Position numbers and translations under genes: made by a program. Below, piece by piece: positions 6,788 through 13,889 of a DNA stretch of 15,319 bases; position 1 is the first letter of the stretch; every line of letters starts with the position of its first letter. Under the pieces are notes generated by a model. That model had not been told where the DNA came from. It did no database searches and worked only from the letters and a program-made list of their open reading frames with translations. Source of the stretch: JAISGQ01 sp045534445 (lineage in GTDB: Bacteria; Bacillota; Clostridia; Oscillospirales; Acutalibacteraceae); contig JAZSJQ010000095.1 of the NCBI GenBank assembly GCA_045534445.1, positions 1 through 15,319 on the forward strand, in the 5' to 3' direction.

Positions 6788-7798
6788 GTGAAAAAACGAA
6801 TGCTCATATTCTGCATGTGCTTCATTTTGTGCTGTTCTCCGCTGAGCGGCTGTCAGTCCAATGTTCCGTCCTCCAATACTAATACTCCTGTGCTGTCGGA
6901 TGCAGATTACGCTGTATCCGGCAGCGAACAGGCAGGCGATGTGGACAGCACTGTACCCTTTGCAGGCTTTGACAGTACAGGAGATAACCTTGCTGTCGGC
7001 AATACAATGTCCTGTATTAACCGCAACGGCATCTTTTATAGCAACAGCGTCAGAATGCTGTACAGCAATTCGAACGGCGATCTCCTGATGAATGCTGACG
7101 GTCAGGTCTCAACGGTTCTCTCCGGCGTATTCCCCCGCAGCATAAACGTTTATGGGGACAGGATATTCTTTATCAATTCCGTTGACAACAAGGTGTATTC
7201 TGTCGATTATAACGGCGATGACTGCACAGTATACCTCGATAAGCCCGTTCTGCTTTTCGCTGTCACAAACGAATTTACCGTATATCATCGCGAAGATCAT
7301 GCGCTGTACATCGTGCGTGACGGCAAGGAAGAAATGATAAGCGACAACATGGTGCTGTGGGTCGATTTTTACGGCAGTCATCTGATATACACCGAACTCG
7401 ATAACGACAGCCGCGTTATGTCATACGACACAAGAAACAAGGAAAAGCAGGTGCTTCTTGACTACGGATTCTTTCCGGCAGTGTACGATGATTACCTCTA
7501 TTATCAGGAACACAACGGAAATATTCATCGCCTGAATCTCAAGACGGGAACAAATGAAATCGTACTTGAGCATTGGGGGCAGCAGTTCTGCTTTGTAGAT
7601 GACCGACTGTATTTCCTCTCGTCAAACGGGATACACAACTCAGACGCTGCATTTGTTTATCGTCCGGAGGATAAAAGCCGTGTGGTCGAAGGATTGTTTG
7701 AATCGGACGGCGAACTTTATTTTATTGAAAAAACAATCGACGGCTCGCACCTTTATAAAATCGATCCCATAACCGGCGAAAGGACGCTGATTCAATGA
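6788..7798 (+). CDS. Lipoprotein with seven-repeat beta-propeller (DUF5050-like)
   Basis: A 336-aa lipoprotein. The signal peptide ends in lipobox LSGC, with Cys22 as the lipid-modified residue, so the mature protein is anchored outside the membrane. After a Ser/Asn/Thr-rich linker, about seven repeats of roughly 40 residues follow, each with a G-x-[LI]-[YF]-[YF]-like strand (RIFFIN, HLIYTE, YLYYQE, RLYFLS, ELYFIE). This fits DUF5050-type propellers. GTG at 6788 is preferred because AGGAG (6775-6779) lies 8 bases before it. The in-frame GTG at 6779 overlaps that site. It follows the sensor gene by 11 bp and overlaps the first permease by 4 bp. It may bind ligand, or shape the sensor's own propeller/SBP domain. 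No enzymatic motif is visible. Confidence 0.88.
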   Translation: MKKRMLIFCMCFILCCSPLSGCQSNVPSSNTNTPVLSDADYAVSGSEQAGDVDSTVPFAGFDSTGDNLAVGNTMSCINRNGIFYSNSVRMLYSNSNGDLLMNADGQVSTVLSGVFPRSINVYGDRIFFINSVDNKVYSVDYNGDDCTVYLDKPVLLFAVTNEFTVYHREDHALYIVRDGKEEMISDNMVLWVDFYGSHLIYTELDNDSRVMSYDTRNKEKQVLLDYGFFPAVYDDYLYYQEHNGNIHRLNLKTGTNEIVLEHWGQQFCFVDDRLYFLSSNGIHNSDAAFVYRPEDKSRVVEGLFESDGELYFIEKTIDGSHLYKIDPITGERTLIQ

Positions 7799-8577
7799 AA
7801 TGGAAGACAAAGTGCATACTGTGCATCGTACCCAGCTTGTTGGGAATACTTCTCTTTTATATTCTTCCGTTCATCAAGGTTCTTTATTATTCCTTTGTGA
7901 AAAGTCAGTTTGACAAATCCTTTGTCGGTTTTCGCAATTATATTGAGCTTCTGCAAAACAGCTATTTTCTGCTTGCTCTGAAAAACAGCCTGCTGATTAT
8001 TCTTATATGTGTTCCGCTGATAATTGTTTTTTCGGTGCTTGTTTCTGTTGCAATAAGCGGCAGCTCAAAGGTTGTGAATGCCGTCTCGGCTTTTTTCATT
8101 CTGCCGATGATCATTCCTACCGCCGCTATTGTTCCGATATGGAATGAGCTTTTCGGAGGGATCGATTCGGCACTTCCTGTTTATCTGCTTTTTTTCTGGA
8201 AGAATATTGGAATATGCGTAATTCTTATCTCGGCAGCGATCAGTCTGATTCCAAAGGAAGTATACGAGGCTGCCGCTCTCGACGGTGCGGGCGGCATATT
8301 GCGGCACATATTTGTAACCGTTCCTTGCGCTGTACCCTCCATTCTTTTTGCTGTTCTGCTGTCCATCGTCAACAGCTTCCGTATCTACAAGGAAAGCTTT
8401 CTTTACTACGGAACAAACTATCCACCCGAACATAGTTACACGCTCCAGTATTTTATGAATAATAACTTTCTCAAGCTCGATTACCAGTCACTTTCCTCCG
8501 GCTCCGTCATCAATACCGTTATCATACTGATGATAGTCTTTATCATGCTGAAAGTTCAGAGGAAATACTCATGGTAA
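7795..8577 (+). CDS. ABC transporter permease, MalF/UgpA-like (first subunit)
   Basis: A 260-aa inner-membrane protein with about six hydrophobic helices, of the binding-protein-dependent carbohydrate-type (CUT1) importer family. The cytoplasmic EAA loop is well preserved: EAAALDGAGG begins at residue 158, with the expected Glu, Ala and Gly, followed by a VTVP segment. The downstream FRIYKESFLYYG resembles the FRxF...GGP region of sugar permeases. Its ATG overlaps the stop of the lipoprotein gene (ATGA), indicating translational coupling. It should pair with the next gene product to form the channel, fed by the SBP domain of the M56 protein. Substrate cannot be read from the sequence; sugar, peptide or cell-wall fragment are all possible. 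Confidence 0.92.
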   Translation: MKWKTKCILCIVPSLLGILLFYILPFIKVLYYSFVKSQFDKSFVGFRNYIELLQNSYFLLALKNSLLIILICVPLIIVFSVLVSVAISGSSKVVNAVSAFFILPMIIPTAAIVPIWNELFGGIDSALPVYLLFFWKNIGICVILISAAISLIPKEVYEAAALDGAGGILRHIFVTVPCAVPSILFAVLLSIVNSFRIYKESFLYYGTNYPPEHSYTLQYFMNNNFLKLDYQSLSSGSVINTVIILMIVFIMLKVQRKYSW

Positions 8578-9323
8578 AAAGAATATTCAATTACGCTATT
8601 GTGCTGTTGGCAATACTTTTTTCTTTCCCTTTGCTCCTAACGATAATCTGTTCCTTTACCGTTGACTATGAGCAATTCGGTTTTGAAAGCTACAAAGAAC
8701 TGCTGTTTAACTGTTTTTCGTTTTACCCCGTCTTCTGGAATTCGGTTTTCTACACGGTAATAATAACCATCGCTCAGCTGCTTGTAATTATCCCTGCAGC
8801 ATTTGCTTTTTACCATTTGAGAACGCGAATCAAGAATGCCGTGTATCTCTTCTATATCGTGCTTATGATGATGCCGCTTCAGGTAACCTTACTGCCCGTG
8901 TATATAGGTCTTCGTGATATGAACCTGCTGGACACAAGAGGGGCAATTATTCTGCCAATGATATTCGCTCCTGCGTCCGTTGTCATTCTGATCCAGTACA
9001 TGCGCAATATTGATACATCGGTTATGGAGGCGGTCCGGCTTGAGAGCAATTCTGTTGTCAGAATTATCCTCACAGGCGTGCTGCCCCAGATAAAACCATG
9101 CCTTATTTCGGTTGCCATTCTTTCTATGGCTGAAACGTGGAATATGCTGGAGCAGCCGATGATGTTTCTTAAAGATGAAGAACTGATGCCATTATCCGTG
9201 TTTATTAACGAGGCTTCCGTTTACGGAAATATTATCCTGTTTCCTGCCGCCGTGATTTCTATGGTCCCCATGCTGCTGGCGTATGGATATTTCAACAAGT
9301 CGGTGAAACAGGGATTGTCTTGA
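8571..9323 (+). CDS. ABC transporter permease, MalG/UgpE-like (second subunit), EAA loop altered
   Basis: A 250-aa membrane protein with about six helices. It shows MalG-family hallmarks: NSVFYTVIITIAQ, PAAFAFYHLR, MMPLQVTLLPVY, then the EAA-loop region and the later ETWNMLEQP segment. It overlaps the preceding permease gene by 7 bp, and AGAGGA lies about 8 bases before the ATG. The EAA loop reads EAVRLESNSV from residue 153. The normally conserved Asp-Gly pair is Glu-Ser (158-159), while the later VLPQIKP part is kept. This loop docks the ATPase subunit in this family, so coupling may be altered, or matched to a particular ATPase. No ATPase gene occurs in the element; a shared host MsmX/MsmK-like ATPase is the likely partner if it transports. 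Confidence 0.9.
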   Translation: MVKRIFNYAIVLLAILFSFPLLLTIICSFTVDYEQFGFESYKELLFNCFSFYPVFWNSVFYTVIITIAQLLVIIPAAFAFYHLRTRIKNAVYLFYIVLMMMPLQVTLLPVYIGLRDMNLLDTRGAIILPMIFAPASVVILIQYMRNIDTSVMEAVRLESNSVVRIILTGVLPQIKPCLISVAILSMAETWNMLEQPMMFLKDEELMPLSVFINEASVYGNIILFPAAVISMVPMLLAYGYFNKSVKQGLS

Positions 9324-9333
9324 GAGGGGTATA

Positions 9334-9744
9334 ATGAAAAGAATTATTACAATAGCCACCGTTCTGTTCTTTGGACTGATGACGGTGCTTACATTCTCCG
9401 CTCGCTCAATACATAACAGTAATCTTCCACACGTTGAAACAATAGATATCAGCAAGCAGGATTTCGTATGCGTTTTCTATGACGAACAGGGCGTAGAATA
9501 TTCCACTCTGCGCCGTGCCATCGGAATCCCCAATGAGGCGCTCAGTAATGATATTTTCATAGCTGTGCCAAAAGAGGTATACGGCGAAACACGCTATTTT
9601 GCGTGTAAAGTTGAGCCGATGTATTACGAAGATTATTTCTCCGATTATTACACCGCTGTGTTGGTAGGGCTCTCTGCCGGAGATCGGCTTGTTGTGTATG
9701 ACGGAGTGCTGACTGATGGGTGTGAGATTGTAGTTAAGGAATGA
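9334..9744 (+). CDS. Small membrane-anchored protein resembling the C-terminal part of an HlyD/MFP adaptor
   Basis: A 136-aa protein with one N-terminal hydrophobic segment (about residues 4-22) that should act as a signal anchor, leaving the rest outside the cell. The remainder has IPNEAL (about 66-71) and ends in LVGLSAGDRLVVYDGVLTDG. The pattern matches the C-terminal beta-barrel and membrane-proximal part of membrane fusion (HlyD/RND adaptor) proteins, which typically read VP..AL ... GL..GD.VV....L.DG. The hairpin and lipoyl domains of a complete adaptor are absent. AGAGGGG precedes the ATG, and the gene follows the second permease by 10 bp. It is the last gene before the terminator. A role as an accessory or scaffold for the transporter or sensor is inferred; assignment to the adaptor family rests on this pattern only. 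Confidence 0.7.
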   Translation: MKRIITIATVLFFGLMTVLTFSARSIHNSNLPHVETIDISKQDFVCVFYDEQGVEYSTLRRAIGIPNEALSNDIFIAVPKEVYGETRYFACKVEPMYYEDYFSDYYTAVLVGLSAGDRLVVYDGVLTDGCEIVVKE

Positions 9745-9759
9745 CTGTATATTTTATTT

Positions 9760-9803
9760 AACAAGACCGCCTGGACTTATATACCATGCGGTCTTGTTTG
9801 TCT
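9760..9803 (+). terminator. Intrinsic terminator ending the sensor-transporter operon
   Basis: AACAAGACCGC (9760-9770) and GCGGTCTTGTT (9788-9798) form a perfect 11-bp stem with a 17-base loop, followed by TGTCTT. It sits 15 bp after the last operon gene and before the oppositely oriented tnpV, so it also separates converging transcription. Confidence 0.75.
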
Positions 9804-9833
9804 TACATTGCCTATGTGATTTTGGGAAATCCT

Positions 9834-10214
9834 CTATTTGAAAATCAGTTCAGAATTCACAATCTCGGTTGCCCTGCTGCGGATGTTGTTCATCAGAGCA
9901 ATCCATTTCATTTGGTTATCCGCCTTGAGTTGTTCGGTTACGCCTTCGTTCTGTGCCATGTCATTTACCAACCGAGAGAAGAGCGTATGCGCCTGGTCCT
10001 CTACATCAGCAAGGTAACTATTCAATGTTCTGGCACATAACAAGCTAACAAACATCGCCTTTCTATGCTCTCTGATAAAGTGAAGGTGGCGTTGCCCCCA
10101 TATACCAAGTGGTGTAGCTGCAACTTCATCCAGAACAGGAAGCAGCACGTCTGTATCTCTTTCCTCGTTGCCTACACACTGATGAATAATCGCCTTTTCG
10201 TAGTTGATTTCCAT
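9834..10214 (-). CDS. tnpV: Transposon-encoded TnpV-like protein
   Basis: A 126-aa protein of the TnpV family, found in Tn4451-like mobilizable transposons of Clostridia. The recognisable part is the second half: LGIWGQRHLHFIREHR, the LNSYLADVEDQA segment (about residues 64-75) and VTEQLKADNQMKWIALMNNIRSRA near the end. AAAGGAG lies 8 bases before the ATG. The biochemical role of TnpV is not known. It is a small, mostly helical protein whose gene travels with large serine recombinases, here lying 85 bp downstream of one on the same strand. It converges on the end of the cargo operon. Confidence 0.88.
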   Translation of the reverse strand: MEINYEKAIIHQCVGNEERDTDVLLPVLDEVAATPLGIWGQRHLHFIREHRKAMFVSLLCARTLNSYLADVEDQAHTLFSRLVNDMAQNEGVTEQLKADNQMKWIALMNNIRSRATEIVNSELIFK

Positions 10215-10243
10215 AATCGAATCTCCTTTGCATTATTTAGAGC

Positions 10244-10279
10244 CTCTTCGACGAGACCCTCTGACTTATTGACCTCTTG
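10244..10279 (-). repeat. 36-bp inverted repeat, copy 1 (downstream of the recombinase gene)
   Basis: Read on the minus strand, this 36-mer matches 33 of 36 bases of the plus-strand sequence at 13899-13934. It starts 21 bp beyond the recombinase stop codon. It overlaps a second dyad, CTTGATTC (10276-10283) with GAATCAAG (10297-10304), a perfect 8-bp stem with a 13-base loop that reaches into the recombinase stop codon. Confidence 0.85.
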
Positions 10280-10299
10280 ATTCCTTGCTATGCTGAGAA

Positions 10300-12729
10300 T
10301 CAAGGTACCGCTGTCTGAACAGCCTGCTTCGCTCTGTACGCCTGCTTATCCCGCTGACTTATCCGCTCCTTCTGACATTCGGGAGAACAGGTTATGCTGT
10401 TTGAGCCGTTAGGCCAGAACTCCTCTCCGCAAATCATGCATACTCGCTTGTAGAACTTGTGCCCCTCTTTTTCTGCCGGATCTCTGCCCTTATCCATACG
10501 CTCGTACGCCTTTTTGCCGCAGTCCTCACAGCAATACTTCTGATGGTGCATCGTAGGCCAGTATTCCTCTCCGCAGTATTCGCAGATACGTTTTGGAATA
10601 AGGTGACCTTCGTTTTCTTCCATCAGACGCTCCCGTTCGGCTTGCGTCTTGGCTTTCTGTTTCTCTGATACATGTTCGTGGTAATAGACAAGCTGTTTTT
10701 CTCTTCGGTGTTTGCTCTTGCACTCTTCGGAGCACATGACCTCCTGACCGTTGGACGGCCAGAACGGACTTCCGCATACGGTGCAGTTCTTCTGCCGGAA
10801 GGTATGGTCTCCCTTTTCCTCAAACCGCTTCTCTTTAATTCGAGCCTGATATGCTTCATATCCGCACTCTCTTGAGCAATAAATCTGCCTATTGTTGTTT
10901 GGCCAGAACTGACCGCCACAGTGAGCGCAGGGCTTTTGCGGATACAAATGACCATCGTTTTCGGTCATTCGTTCCTCTTTCGCCTTTTCTCGGCGTACTT
11001 TACCCGACTTTCTGGCTGATGCTCTTTTTCTCTCCGCAGAAACAGCCTCTGCGTAGGCGATGAACTCCTCCTCGCTGATTTCCTCGTTTTGAAGCACCTT
11101 TCCTACATGGCAGAAGTAGACATCAATGTTCTGTACTTTTAGGCCTCTGTGGCGCAGGCTTATCTTGTGAACCTCAATGCGTTCGATGAACTCACGGAGC
11201 ATAGCATCCGTCACTTCGGTGCAGTCCTTATACTTCTTAACAAGGGAAATAAATCTGCTTGGATTTACTTTTGCGGCTTCTTCGAATCCGATGATCTTTC
11301 TAAGTTCTGATATACGCTCCTCAATCTTCACCTGCTCTCCGTCATACTGATTGATGAGTCGAGCAACCTGCCTTTCCGGTATAACGCCGGATTGGCTTTT
11401 TTCATATACGCCCATAATCAGCTCGTCAAGCTGTGCCAGCCGTGCCTCTGCTCGTTTGAGCTCATCTATCGCTGCAGACGCAGTCTTGGAATGATGGTTT
11501 TTCCATTCGCTCATTACCTGCCGGATAAAGGCTTCTTCATCCTCAAGAACAGCCTGCATTACGGTCTTAATTGCACAGCGTATTGCCTCCTCCAACGCAG
11601 ATGCCGTTATACTGTGCGATTCACATCGTTTATTCGCCTGATGGTTTCGATAGGTGCTGCATTGAAAGGTCTGGTCCGAATCACGCAAAGGCTGCCCTTG
11701 CTCTATCCTGTACTGAGAGCATGAATACGAAAGCCTTGCTCCACAGTCTGCGCAGTAAACAAAGCCGGAAAGACGATGTGTTGGCTTGCCGTTGCTTAAT
11801 TTCCTCGGCTTTCTCACACGAAGCTTCTGAACCATATCCCATACATCCTGATTAATGATTGCCTCGTGTGTATTAGGAAACACAAGATATTCGTCCTCTG
11901 ATTTTTTACGCTTGGATTTTGTTTTGAAGCTCTCACGAGCCCATTTCCCAAGCACGGTGTGACCAAGATATTCCTGCCTTATCAATATCTCTCCAACTGT
12001 ATTACCGCTCCATCTGTACTTATCAGAATACTTCTCGCCATGGAAATTGGTTGGATTGAACTCCTTGGCATATGCGGAGGGAATCAGCACCTTTTCTTCT
12101 GTTAGAATTTCAGCGATTGCTGTAGGCGATTTACCCTCACAGGCCATATCAAATATTCGCTTGACTACTGCCGCAGCAGGTGGGTCAATATGAAGCGTTT
12201 GCTTGTCCTCGCCAATGCGTCTGTATCCATATGGAATACTGCCTGATACTCTTTTGCCATCCTCCATACGCTGCTTGAATATAGCCTTTATCTTCCGGCT
12301 GGTATCCTTGGCGTACCACTCGTTCATTATGTTGAGGAAAGGGGTGAAGTCGTTGTCTGATGGATTTATACTGTCGATAGCGTTGTTAATCGCTATGAAT
12401 CGAACTTTCTTATTTGGAAATAAAACTTCGGTGTAATAACCGACCTCAAGATAGTTTCTGCCGAAGCGGCTCATGTCCTTGACAATGATTACGCTGATAG
12501 TTCCCCTTTCAACTTCGGCAAGCATTTCAGTAAAAGCCGGACGGTTGAAATTGGTTCCGGTGTATCCGTCGTCGGTATAATGGCGAATATTCCCAAAGCC
12601 ATTGTTGCGTGCGTATTCTTCAAGGAAGTGCTTCTGATTTGAGATGGAATTGGATTCTCCAAGTTGCTCGTCGTCTCGTGACAGTCTTTCATAAAGCGCC
12701 GTAATCCCCATAGTTAAGCCATTTTTCAA
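10300..12729 (-). CDS. Large serine recombinase (TnpX/TndX type) with four C-terminal zinc modules
   Basis: An 809-aa site-specific recombinase. The N-terminal resolvase domain begins with ALYERLSRDDE, where Ser17 is the expected nucleophile, and includes YTDDGYTGTNFNRP and VKDMSRFGRNY. A recombinase domain follows (about 140-290), then a zinc ribbon from FVYCADCG and a coiled coil (about 410-520). The tail carries four modules of exact spacing C-x2-C-x13-C-x3-C, each with an FWP/YWP core (Cys at 601/604/618/622, 649/652/666/670, 716/719/733/737 and 764/767/781/785). I chose TTG at 12729 because AGGAGG lies 8 bases upstream. An in-frame ATG at 12783 would add 18 residues but has no clear ribosome site. 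The enzyme should excise and integrate the element, producing the circle seen here. Confidence 0.95.
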   Translation of the reverse strand: MKNGLTMGITALYERLSRDDEQLGESNSISNQKHFLEEYARNNGFGNIRHYTDDGYTGTNFNRPAFTEMLAEVERGTISVIIVKDMSRFGRNYLEVGYYTEVLFPNKKVRFIAINNAIDSINPSDNDFTPFLNIMNEWYAKDTSRKIKAIFKQRMEDGKRVSGSIPYGYRRIGEDKQTLHIDPPAAAVVKRIFDMACEGKSPTAIAEILTEEKVLIPSAYAKEFNPTNFHGEKYSDKYRWSGNTVGEILIRQEYLGHTVLGKWARESFKTKSKRKKSEDEYLVFPNTHEAIINQDVWDMVQKLRVRKPRKLSNGKPTHRLSGFVYCADCGARLSYSCSQYRIEQGQPLRDSDQTFQCSTYRNHQANKRCESHSITASALEEAIRCAIKTVMQAVLEDEEAFIRQVMSEWKNHHSKTASAAIDELKRAEARLAQLDELIMGVYEKSQSGVIPERQVARLINQYDGEQVKIEERISELRKIIGFEEAAKVNPSRFISLVKKYKDCTEVTDAMLREFIERIEVHKISLRHRGLKVQNIDVYFCHVGKVLQNEEISEEEFIAYAEAVSAERKRASARKSGKVRREKAKEERMTENDGHLYPQKPCAHCGGQFWPNNNRQIYCSRECGYEAYQARIKEKRFEEKGDHTFRQKNCTVCGSPFWPSNGQEVMCSEECKSKHRREKQLVYYHEHVSEKQKAKTQAERERLMEENEGHLIPKRICEYCGEEYWPTMHHQKYCCEDCGKKAYERMDKGRDPAEKEGHKFYKRVCMICGEEFWPNGSNSITCSPECQKERISQRDKQAYRAKQAVQTAVP

Positions 12730-12794
12730 CTTTCCGACCTCCTCTCTTTTTGCGTTTAGTATGTGTTTTTTATCAGTACTCATTCATGTTAACC

Positions 12795-12823
12795 CTTGAC
12801 GGCAAAAAAGTCAAGACTTTTTT
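12795..12823. other. Two overlapping, mutually exclusive small hairpins
   Basis: Between tnpW and the recombinase gene, CTTGAC (12795-12800) can pair with GTCAAG (12810-12815). The same GTC can instead join AAAAAAGTC (12804-12812) pairing with GACTTTTTT (12815-12823). The second form is a weak bidirectional terminator-like structure. A switch controlling recombinase expression is possible but unproven. Confidence 0.35.
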
Positions 12824-12826
12824 CAA

Positions 12827-13003
12827 TTATTCTTCATTATCAAAATTCGCCTCACTTTCAGCTTCACGAAGAATCAGCTTTTTTAGCCTGTTTTCAAGGT
12901 TTTCTGCACTTTTCTCCGCACTCCGAATATTGATTTTGAAGATAGTATTGTGCCTCTGGAAAAATGGAGAATGAGGTTTTTTATCATTTATTACTGCTTC
13001 CAT
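12827..13003 (-). CDS. tnpW: Small TnpW-like transposon protein
   Basis: A 58-aa protein. The middle part reads HNTIFKINIRSAEKSAENL, followed by LKKLILRE. This matches the TnpW pattern of a short beta-strand section (T-x-I/F-x-V-x-I/H) followed by an E-N/T-L-E-x-K/R-L-x-x-L-I helix. TnpW proteins of Tn4451-like elements are of this size and unknown function. The ATG at 13003 has GGGAGGAG about 6-8 bases upstream. A TTG farther upstream would extend it by 13 residues but is less likely. It lies just upstream of the recombinase gene on the same strand, so the two are probably co-transcribed. Confidence 0.72.
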   Translation of the reverse strand: MEAVINDKKPHSPFFQRHNTIFKINIRSAEKSAENLENRLKKLILREAESEANFDNEE

Positions 13004-13027
13004 GGAAAACTCCTCCCAATAAGATAA

Positions 13028-13055
13028 GGGGGCAACTCCCAACGGAATCGCCCCC
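13028..13055 (-). terminator. GC-rich hairpin between the 163-aa gene and tnpW (terminator or attenuator)
   Basis: GGGGGC/GCCCCC arms (13028-13033 and 13050-13055) enclose 16 bases that can partly pair. On the minus strand the hairpin is followed by TTATCTTATT, a poor but U-rich tail, and then by the tnpW ribosome site. It would lower read-through from the upstream genes into tnpW and the recombinase. Confidence 0.5.
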
Positions 13056-13116
13056 GAAAATTGATTGCTTGATTATCGTTCTGTCACTTTTAAGCAGATA
13101 TTACCCCACTGTGATG

Positions 13117-13608
13117 TCACATCATATCAGCTTCGAGGGCGGCACAGGCCTCCGTACCAAGGGCGATGAAATCCCTCTCACGAAGAACATAGCGTACCTC
13201 ATCCTGCTCACCGAACGCATTGGTGTAGATAAAGGTCACACGATAAATCTTACCGTAGATTACGCCGGTACGAATCTTGTCGTCCTTGACCTCGACCTTG
13301 ATGCTGAATCTGCCCTTGTCATCGGAGAATGTTCTTTCTGCGGATATGCCATCGCAATCAACGCCGGAGAGATACTTGCGTCTGAGCTTGTCGGAGTAGC
13401 AGATTCTCTCGCTGTTCATGGTTTTGACCGCCTTGGCAAGGCAAACCAGCTCGCTCTTGGCGAGGAAGATATACTCACGGCTGGATTCTCTGCTGCCAAT
13501 AGGACCGTGAATCATAAGTCCATAGCCGGTCTTGTGGGTGTACTTGCTGTTGGGAGTGTCTGCCTTGTTGATGGTAATTTCGTACTTTCTTTCGTTGGTT
13601 TTATTCAT
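13117..13608 (-). CDS. Hypothetical 163-aa protein of the mobility module
   Basis: I do not recognise the family. The protein is soluble and has no signal peptide, membrane segment or metal motif. The N-terminal part (KYEITINKADTPNSKYTHKT, then YGLMIHGPIGSRESSREYIF) suggests a beta-rich fold. The middle has a charged helix (LAKSELVCLAKAVKTM), and the C-terminal half alternates strands (FSIKVEVKDDKI, GKIYRVTFIYTN) and ends Ala-rich. The ATG has AAAGGA about 9 bases upstream. It is 33 bp downstream of the YdbC-like gene and upstream of tnpW, on the same strand. A role in processing or expression of the mobile element is suggested only by its position. Confidence 0.7.
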   Translation of the reverse strand: MNKTNERKYEITINKADTPNSKYTHKTGYGLMIHGPIGSRESSREYIFLAKSELVCLAKAVKTMNSERICYSDKLRRKYLSGVDCDGISAERTFSDDKGRFSIKVEVKDDKIRTGVIYGKIYRVTFIYTNAFGEQDEVRYVLRERDFIALGTEACAALEADMM

Positions 13609-13641
13609 AATGCTTTTCCTTTCGTTATTAGGTTTAGTTGA

Positions 13642-13872
13642 TTAGTTGTTTGCGTAGATTCGTGCGAGAGCTTCGTACAGCTTTCTTGCCTCGCTGTCAT
13701 CAAGGGATATGCCTTTCAGACTTTTCTCGTTGTCGGGTGACCATGTGCGGATATCGAGCTTTGCCTTGGCTCCGTTCCACGAAACGAGATTGACCTGCTT
13801 TGAGTAGCCACGGTCATTCTCCGACAGAACCGATATGCGCTTTACGATACTGCAGGTAATTTCCTTTGCCAC
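13642..13872 (-). CDS. YdbC/PC4-like single-stranded DNA-binding protein
   Basis: A 76-aa protein starting with GTG, supported by AGGAGG seven bases upstream. The pattern YSKQVNLVSWNGAKAKLDIRTW, then GISLDDSEARKLYEAL, matches the PC4-fold YdbC family, whose Lactococcus member binds single-stranded DNA. The fold is a four-strand sheet and a C-terminal helix, here SEARKLYEALARIY. Next to a relaxase it plausibly coats or guides single-stranded DNA during transfer or replication of the element. It is separated from the relaxase gene by a terminator but lies on the same strand, upstream of the 163-aa gene. Confidence 0.82.
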   Translation of the reverse strand: MAKEITCSIVKRISVLSENDRGYSKQVNLVSWNGAKAKLDIRTWSPDNEKSLKGISLDDSEARKLYEALARIYANN

Positions 13873-13889
13873 TTGGGTGCCTCCTTTCC

